In this document: in pieces, positions 29,203-34,060 of the stretch | Layout of the letters: each line of letters starts with the position of its first letter | How positions within the stretch are numbered: position 1 is the first letter of the stretch | Made by a program: the position numbers and the translations under genes | Source of the DNA: Spirirestis rafaelensis WJT71-NPBG6 | GTDB taxonomy: Bacteria; Cyanobacteriota; Cyanobacteriia; Cyanobacteriales; Nostocaceae | Direction of reading: 5' to 3' | Assembly (NCBI GenBank): GCA_019359015.1 | Contig: JAHHID010000075.1 | Coordinates: 1-34,060 of the forward strand | Length of the DNA: 34,060 nucleotides | Notes under the pieces: generated by a model | What the model was told of the DNA's origin: nothing | What the model saw: the letters and a program-made list of their open reading frames with translations, nothing else | Database searches by the model: none

Positions 29203-32200
29203 GTCATCTATTGTCAGGATTTACTCCAACGGTGGCAGAGTAATTGGTGCTGGTTTCTTAGTTTCCCAAAACTATATCCTCACCTGCGCCCATGTGGTAG
29301 CTGATGCCTTGGGACTTCCTAGAACAACACCTCAAATGCCAGATGCAGAAATCACCTTGGATTTTCCGTTAGTTGCACCCAAACAACTGCTCAAAGCTAA
29401 GGTTGTTTTCTGGCTACCTGTAAATCCTAGTGTAAAATTAGAAGATATTGCCGGATTAGAGTTAGTACTTTCTCCCCCAAATCAGGCTCTAATGGCACCA
29501 TTAATTACATCTGATGAATGGGCGGGACATCCTTTCCGAGTATTTGGTTTTCCCGCAGGACAACCAGATGGTGTTTGGGCTACCGGCGTTTTACGCGGAC
29601 ACACGGGTAAAAGTTGGGTGCAACTAGAGGATGAGAAACAAACAGGTTATGGATTAAAGCCCGGTTTCAGTGGTGCGCCAATATGGGATGGTGAGCTTCA
29701 GGGTGTAGTAGGAATAGCAGTAGCGGCAGACATCAACCAACCAAATGCTAAAGTTGGGTTTATGATTCCCACACGGGTGCTGGTGATAGCATGGCCTATA
29801 TTGAGTAAGCAAACTATTGCTTCGTGTCCATATCGTGGTCTATTTGCTTTTCGGGAAGAAGACGCACGATTTTTCTTTGGGCGCGAGATTTTCACCCAGA
29901 AACTTGTAGATACAGTACAAAAACAATCATTCATAACAGTAATTGGGGCTTCTGGTAGTGGTAAGTCTAGTGTAGTGTTTGCGGGTTTGATTCCTAATTT
30001 ACGCCAACAAAGCAATTGGCTAATTGAGTCCTTTCGCCCAAAAACTCATCCTATAGATGAACTTGCATCAGTAATTGTGCGCCTACGTGAACCAGAGAAG
30101 GGAAAGACGGAACAGGATATTGAGGCGGGAAAGTTAGCTTGTAGGTTGCGATCGCAACAAGTAGCAGCACATACTGTTTTATCCCGAATTTTGTCAGAGA
30201 ACGATAATAAGCGGCTGTTACTGGTAGTCGATCAATTTGAGGAACTTTACGCTTCTTGCTCAGATATTCAAGAGCGCCAATTATTTTTAAATCAACTATT
30301 AGAAGCGGCTAAACTGGTAGAGAATTTTACCCTTTTGCTGACCTTGCGGGCTGACTTTTTGGGATATGCGCTTTTAGATTATCGCTTTGCCAATGCTTTG
30401 CAGAATGCTGATTTAAAACTTGCGCCGATGAACCAGCAAGAATTGCAGCAGGCGATCGCTCTACCTGCAAACAAGCAAGGGGTAAGGTTAGAAGAGGGTC
30501 TTGCAGAGCGAATTCTCAAAGCAGTAGTAAATTCACCAGGGAATTTACCATTACTAGAATTTACTTTGACACAACTATGGGCAGAACAGGAAAATCGCCA
30601 AATGACTCATGCTGCTTATGAAGCAATTGGCGGTGTAGAAAAATCTTTGGCGAACCATGCAGAAGCCGAGTTTGCCAAGCTGAAGCCAAAGGAACAACAA
30701 CAAGCGCAGCAAATATTTGTCCAGCTAGTGCGTCCTGGCGAAGGGACAGAAGACACACGCCGACTAGCTACTAGAAATGAGGTAGGAGATAACTGGGATT
30801 TGGTTAAGCGCCTAGCTGATGCGCGGCTAGTGGTAACTGGACTTAATGACACTGCTGGTAAAGAAAAAGAAACAGTAGAGATTGTCCATGAAACCTTGAT
30901 TCGGGAATGGGGACAACTGCATAGATGGATGGAGAGCGATCGCTCTTTCCGTACTTGGCAAGAATTATTGCGAACCAGAATGCGTCAGTGGGAAAATGCC
31001 GGACAAGATGAAGGGCCATTGCTGCGAGGTGTCCCCTTAGCAGAAGCGGAAAATTGGCTCCACCAGCGCCAAGATGAATTGAGCCAAGCAGAGCAAGATT
31101 TTATCCAGCAGAGTTTAGCATTGCGCGATCGCGATCGTCAGCAAAAAGAACGCCGTCGCAAGCTTACTCTATTTGGGCTGACAGGTGGTTTACTAGTAGT
31201 CTCAATGCTGGCTGCGATCGCTTTTTGGCTACGATGGACAGCCCAAGTTGAAGCCTCTGGAGTCACTGCTTTAAGAAATTTTGAGTCTGGTGCTGGAGAA
31301 ATAGAAGCTTTAGTATCAGCAATGGAAGCTGGACAAGAAGTTAAAAAGATGGCTTTTTGGAATAGCAATTGTTTGCATGACTGTCCAGCCACAAGTCCTC
31401 TGCTAGCTTTGCAGAAGATTCTCGATAATATTCATCAAACAAATCAAATCAATACTTACCAAAGAGGTGTAAATAGTATCCGTTTTATTCAAAATAAAAC
31501 GAGTAAACAAAACGAAGAGTTAATTGTTGCTGGTGGAGAAGATGGAACGGTCAAGTGGTGGGATTATCAGAACAAGAAATTGAAAACGTTGAAAAATTCA
31601 AAACTGGATAAGAACAGTATCAAAAGTATCGATTTTAACGAAAATCAAACAATATTAGCGACATCTGCAAGTAATGGTTGGGTAAAACTGTGGGATGTCT
31701 CAAAGATGTGGAATTTTTTATCACCAGATCAGAATTGGTCTCCACCTTGGATAACATCTATACATCATCAATGTCAAATAATAGAATACGACTTAGCAAA
31801 AGAGGATGATAAATGTAGTGTTAACAATGTTCGTTTTCTTCCCAAGATAAATCTGTTGGCAACAACTGGAGATGATGGCTACGTCAGACTGTGGACTCTC
31901 GAAGGGAAAATTGTTAAAACAATACTTGCTCACAGAGGTAGTATCAAAAGCCTTAATTCCAACCCTTATAATAACCAACAATTTGCCACGGCTGGAGAGG
32001 ATGGACTAGCAAAGCTTTGGGATATTAATCAGACAGAACCGATAGCAATATTTAAAGGTCATCAATGCAATGTCAAAGACACTAAAAAATGTAGTGTTAA
32101 CAGCGTCTGGTTTCACCCCAAAGAAAAGCAACTTGTGACAGCTGGAGATGATGGTACCGTCAGGCTGTGGGATTTTTCAGGAAAAGAACTGGCAGAAAAA

Positions 32201-33424
32201 AAATTTGAGGCTCACCATGAAGGTGTGGAGGCAGTTCGTATTAGCAAAGATGGGCTGATTGCTACATCAGCTAGCAATGGAAAAGTCTGGCTGCGGAAGG
32301 ATTTCAATAGAAGACTGGAAGCACAATTTAAGGGTCATCAAGGCAGTGTTGTCAGCACTCGCTTTAATACGAAAGGCGATACTCTTGCCACTGCGGGAAA
32401 AGATGATGGTACGGTGAGATTCTGGGCAGTTCCAGGAAAATCATTAATCAAACCCAAAAATCCTTTAATCAAACTAGAGGAGCATGAAAAAGCTGTTGGT
32501 AGTGTTCGTTTTAGCCCAGATAGCAAGTTAATGATTACAGCTTCAGATGATGACTATATTAGGCTTTGGAACCTCGAAGGTAAGCTGGTAAGAAAATTCA
32601 AAGCCGAGCAAGGCGGTGTCAATACTGTACGTTTTAGCCCAGACAAAGCTAAAAACCTAATTGCTACAGGTGGAAAAGATGGCACAATAAAGCTCTGGAC
32701 ACGCACCGGAAAACCGTTAAAGCCTTTGAAACCTTTCGAGGGGCATTCTCAAGCAGTACGAACTATCAATTTTAACAATCAAGGGGATAGGCTTGTTACT
32801 GCTGGAGATGATGGCATAGCGAAAGTGTGGGATCTCAAAGGAAACAAGTTGCAAGAATTTAAACAACAAGGCAAGGTTGAAACTACCAGATTTAGTCCAG
32901 ATGGCAAGCTGCTAGCTACAGTTGGAGAAAATGGGACGGCATTGCTGTGGGATATTAATGGCAAGCTGTTTAAAAAATTGACAGGGCATAAGGGCTATGT
33001 TAACACTGTCAGTTTTAGCCCTAACGAGAATAAATCGGCTACATCTGGAGATGATGGTACTGTCAGGCTGTGGGATTTTTCAGGAAAGCAATTAAAAGAA
33101 TTTAAGACTTATGAAGGCAGAGTCACACACATAAATTTCAGCCCAGATGGTAAACTACTGGCTACATCTTCAGCAAACTACACAACTAGGTTGTGGAATT
33201 TATCAGGGCAACAAGTAGCAGAATTTACAGGTCATCAAGGCTTTGTGAGAAGTGCGGGTTTTAGCCCGGATGGTAAACTGCTAGCTATAGCCACTGAAGA
33301 CAATACGGTAATTGTGTGGCGTATGCGGGGGTTAGATGAACTGTTGCATGAAGGATGCGATCGACTCAAAGATTACCTTGTAACTAATCCCGAAGAAGAG
33401 AAAAAACTTAATGTATGTCGTTGA
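29186..33424 (+). CDS. Trypsin-like peptidase - nSTAND1 NTPase - WD40 protein
   Basis: The 1,412-residue protein has four parts. Residues ~1-205 are a trypsin-like peptidase with the catalytic triad His (ILTCAHVV, ~35), Asp (EDIAGLEL, ~87) and Ser (PGFSGAPI, ~163). Residues ~210-600 are an nSTAND1 NTPase (CPYRGLFAF, Walker A GASGSGKSS ~254, Walker B LLLVVDQFEEL ~350). A single membrane-like segment (LFGLTGGLLVVSMLAAIAFW, ~658) follows. About fourteen WD40 blades, ending in motifs such as VRLWDFS, IKLWTRT and ARLWNLS-like strands, run to the end. STAND NTPases oligomerise when their sensor repeats bind a trigger, which here would activate the peptidase. The domain set is typical of predicted antiphage or cell-suicide systems in filamentous cyanobacteria. 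ATG 29186 overlaps the Trypco1 gene. All triad and P-loop residues are present, so it looks functional. Confidence 0.9.
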   Translation: MAAPLESSIVRIYSNGGRVIGAGFLVSQNYILTCAHVVADALGLPRTTPQMPDAEITLDFPLVAPKQLLKAKVVFWLPVNPSVKLEDIAGLELVLSPPNQALMAPLITSDEWAGHPFRVFGFPAGQPDGVWATGVLRGHTGKSWVQLEDEKQTGYGLKPGFSGAPIWDGELQGVVGIAVAADINQPNAKVGFMIPTRVLVIAWPILSKQTIASCPYRGLFAFREEDARFFFGREIFTQKLVDTVQKQSFITVIGASGSGKSSVVFAGLIPNLRQQSNWLIESFRPKTHPIDELASVIVRLREPEKGKTEQDIEAGKLACRLRSQQVAAHTVLSRILSENDNKRLLLVVDQFEELYASCSDIQERQLFLNQLLEAAKLVENFTLLLTLRADFLGYALLDYRFANALQNADLKLAPMNQQELQQAIALPANKQGVRLEEGLAERILKAVVNSPGNLPLLEFTLTQLWAEQENRQMTHAAYEAIGGVEKSLANHAEAEFAKLKPKEQQQAQQIFVQLVRPGEGTEDTRRLATRNEVGDNWDLVKRLADARLVVTGLNDTAGKEKETVEIVHETLIREWGQLHRWMESDRSFRTWQELLRTRMRQWENAGQDEGPLLRGVPLAEAENWLHQRQDELSQAEQDFIQQSLALRDRDRQQKERRRKLTLFGLTGGLLVVSMLAAIAFWLRWTAQVEASGVTALRNFESGAGEIEALVSAMEAGQEVKKMAFWNSNCLHDCPATSPLLALQKILDNIHQTNQINTYQRGVNSIRFIQNKTSKQNEELIVAGGEDGTVKWWDYQNKKLKTLKNSKLDKNSIKSIDFNENQTILATSASNGWVKLWDVSKMWNFLSPDQNWSPPWITSIHHQCQIIEYDLAKEDDKCSVNNVRFLPKINLLATTGDDGYVRLWTLEGKIVKTILAHRGSIKSLNSNPYNNQQFATAGEDGLAKLWDINQTEPIAIFKGHQCNVKDTKKCSVNSVWFHPKEKQLVTAGDDGTVRLWDFSGKELAEKKFEAHHEGVEAVRISKDGLIATSASNGKVWLRKDFNRRLEAQFKGHQGSVVSTRFNTKGDTLATAGKDDGTVRFWAVPGKSLIKPKNPLIKLEEHEKAVGSVRFSPDSKLMITASDDDYIRLWNLEGKLVRKFKAEQGGVNTVRFSPDKAKNLIATGGKDGTIKLWTRTGKPLKPLKPFEGHSQAVRTINFNNQGDRLVTAGDDGIAKVWDLKGNKLQEFKQQGKVETTRFSPDGKLLATVGENGTALLWDINGKLFKKLTGHKGYVNTVSFSPNENKSATSGDDGTVRLWDFSGKQLKEFKTYEGRVTHINFSPDGKLLATSSANYTTRLWNLSGQQVAEFTGHQGFVRSAGFSPDGKLLAIATEDNTVIVWRMRGLDELLHEGCDRLKDYLVTNPEEEKKLNVCR

Positions 33425-34060
33425 ATGAGATTTAATCGGTATTATGGCAAGATTGTTGTAAAATCCCATACTCATCCGTCTCATCCTCTTTTAAAAGAGC
33501 AACGAGCCGCTTCAATGTCACCGTAATATCGCTGCTAAAGGGTTGCGCTGACTGGAGTTTAGACTAAAAGCGATAGAAGGGAACGCTCATAACAGAAATA
33601 TTTAAACAAACACACATATAAACAAAACTTCAAATTTGAGAAAATATCTAATTTAAGTACATTATGTACCATTAACGACATTATTTATTTTTCTTATTGA
33701 GAATAATTCTTGTACAAGCTTGCGTAAAAAACCAGAAAGTCTCCGTTTTTTACGCAGATTGAAACCCATAACCATGCGGGTTGTAGCTCGAATTGACGTG
33801 AGAATCTGTATATAGGGGATAGAGTCCCCACGTCACAAGCGCAAAACCACCCATGCGTATACTTAGGGTCAAATGTGATTTAAAGAGAAACTCAAAGCAG
33901 AGCAACAAAACCAGCAGATGAAATTTGTTTTAGACAGAACTTACGCATTGACAAATTAGACAATAAGTGCCATATGGAAAAGAAGAAAAAATATGCGATC
34001 GCTAATCACTCTTGGACTGGAAAGACGGATAATTTACGTCCAGAGCGTATTTAGGGTTCA
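33425..34060. other. Gene-free right end with hairpins and an element end
   Basis: No firm gene is present. Seen here: a 14-bp palindrome CTCTTTTAAAAGAG near 33487; a faint TnpB-tail-like string (CHRNIAAKGLR) near 33515-33550; a perfect 12-bp hairpin at 33721-33756; an element-like end ACTTACGCATTGACAAAT at about 33941; and a short frame MEKKKKYAIANHSWTGKTDN near 33973-34050. Confidence 0.4.
33721..33756. repeat. Perfect 12-bp inverted repeat with 12-base loop
   Basis: TGCGTAAAAAAC (33721-33732) and GTTTTTTACGCA (33745-33756) are exact reverse complements. It could work as a terminator in either direction, since each arm holds a six-base T run on one strand. It lies 300 bases after the nSTAND gene. 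Confidence 0.6.

Noticed and set aside
33500-33600. TnpB-like end (CHRNIAAKGLR, then a GGGAACG string)
   Set aside because: Only a dozen degenerate residues; not enough to call a gene remnant.

Overview
The window looks like accessory DNA, most likely plasmid-borne, from a filamentous heterocystous cyanobacterium (Nostoc/Anabaena/Calothrix type). The evidence is the frequent HIP1 octamer GCGATCGC, low G+C, and gene families typical of these genomes: a DUF3854-type plasmid replication protein, pentapeptide repeats, a Nif11-like leader peptide, a CHAT-type tail, trypsin-nSTAND-WD40 proteins and many small insertion elements. I see no tRNA, rRNA or CRISPR array.

Layout. 1-1060 is transposon debris (ISKra4-type remnant, inverted repeats). 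1065-2315 is an oxalate/formate-antiporter-like MFS transporter. 2588-24523 is a plasmid-maintenance region bounded by a perfect 63-bp repeat in inverted orientation; the left copy is the 3' end of a tyrosine recombinase gene. Inside, on the minus strand, lie a secreted protein, a T5orf172/GIY-YIG-like protein, a ParM-like actin ATPase with three 11-bp-phased iterons upstream, a 775-aa membrane-anchored coiled-coil P-loop ATPase with a zinc ribbon, a 273-aa partner candidate and a ribbon-helix-helix protein that could be its ParR. On the plus strand follow small regulators (XRE, RHH, zinc ribbon) and a replication protein gene cut in-frame by a 151-bp MITE. Beyond it are a TnpB tail inside a CPCC gene, a frameshifted primase-helicase, and a decayed inverted second copy of the ParM / T5orf172 / EF-hand set. 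Then come an IS5-family element next to a Nif11-like gene and a pentapeptide gene split by another copy of the MITE.

The right third (24830-33424) holds an HTH gene pair, a telomere resolvase (protelomerase) candidate, nested MITEs, and a two-gene Trypco1 + trypsin/nSTAND1/WD40 system of the type predicted to act in biological conflict or antiphage defence.

The most interesting signals are the telomere resolvase, which implies a linear hairpin-ended replicon somewhere in this cell; the 63-bp inverted repeat at the integrase end; the parC-like iterons; a conserved hairpin with an invariant loop found 34-42 nt upstream of each T5orf172 gene; and three identical MITEs, one of which lacks a target duplication and joins two unrelated genes. 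Both replication-protein genes are broken here, so this may be a decaying or fused plasmid.
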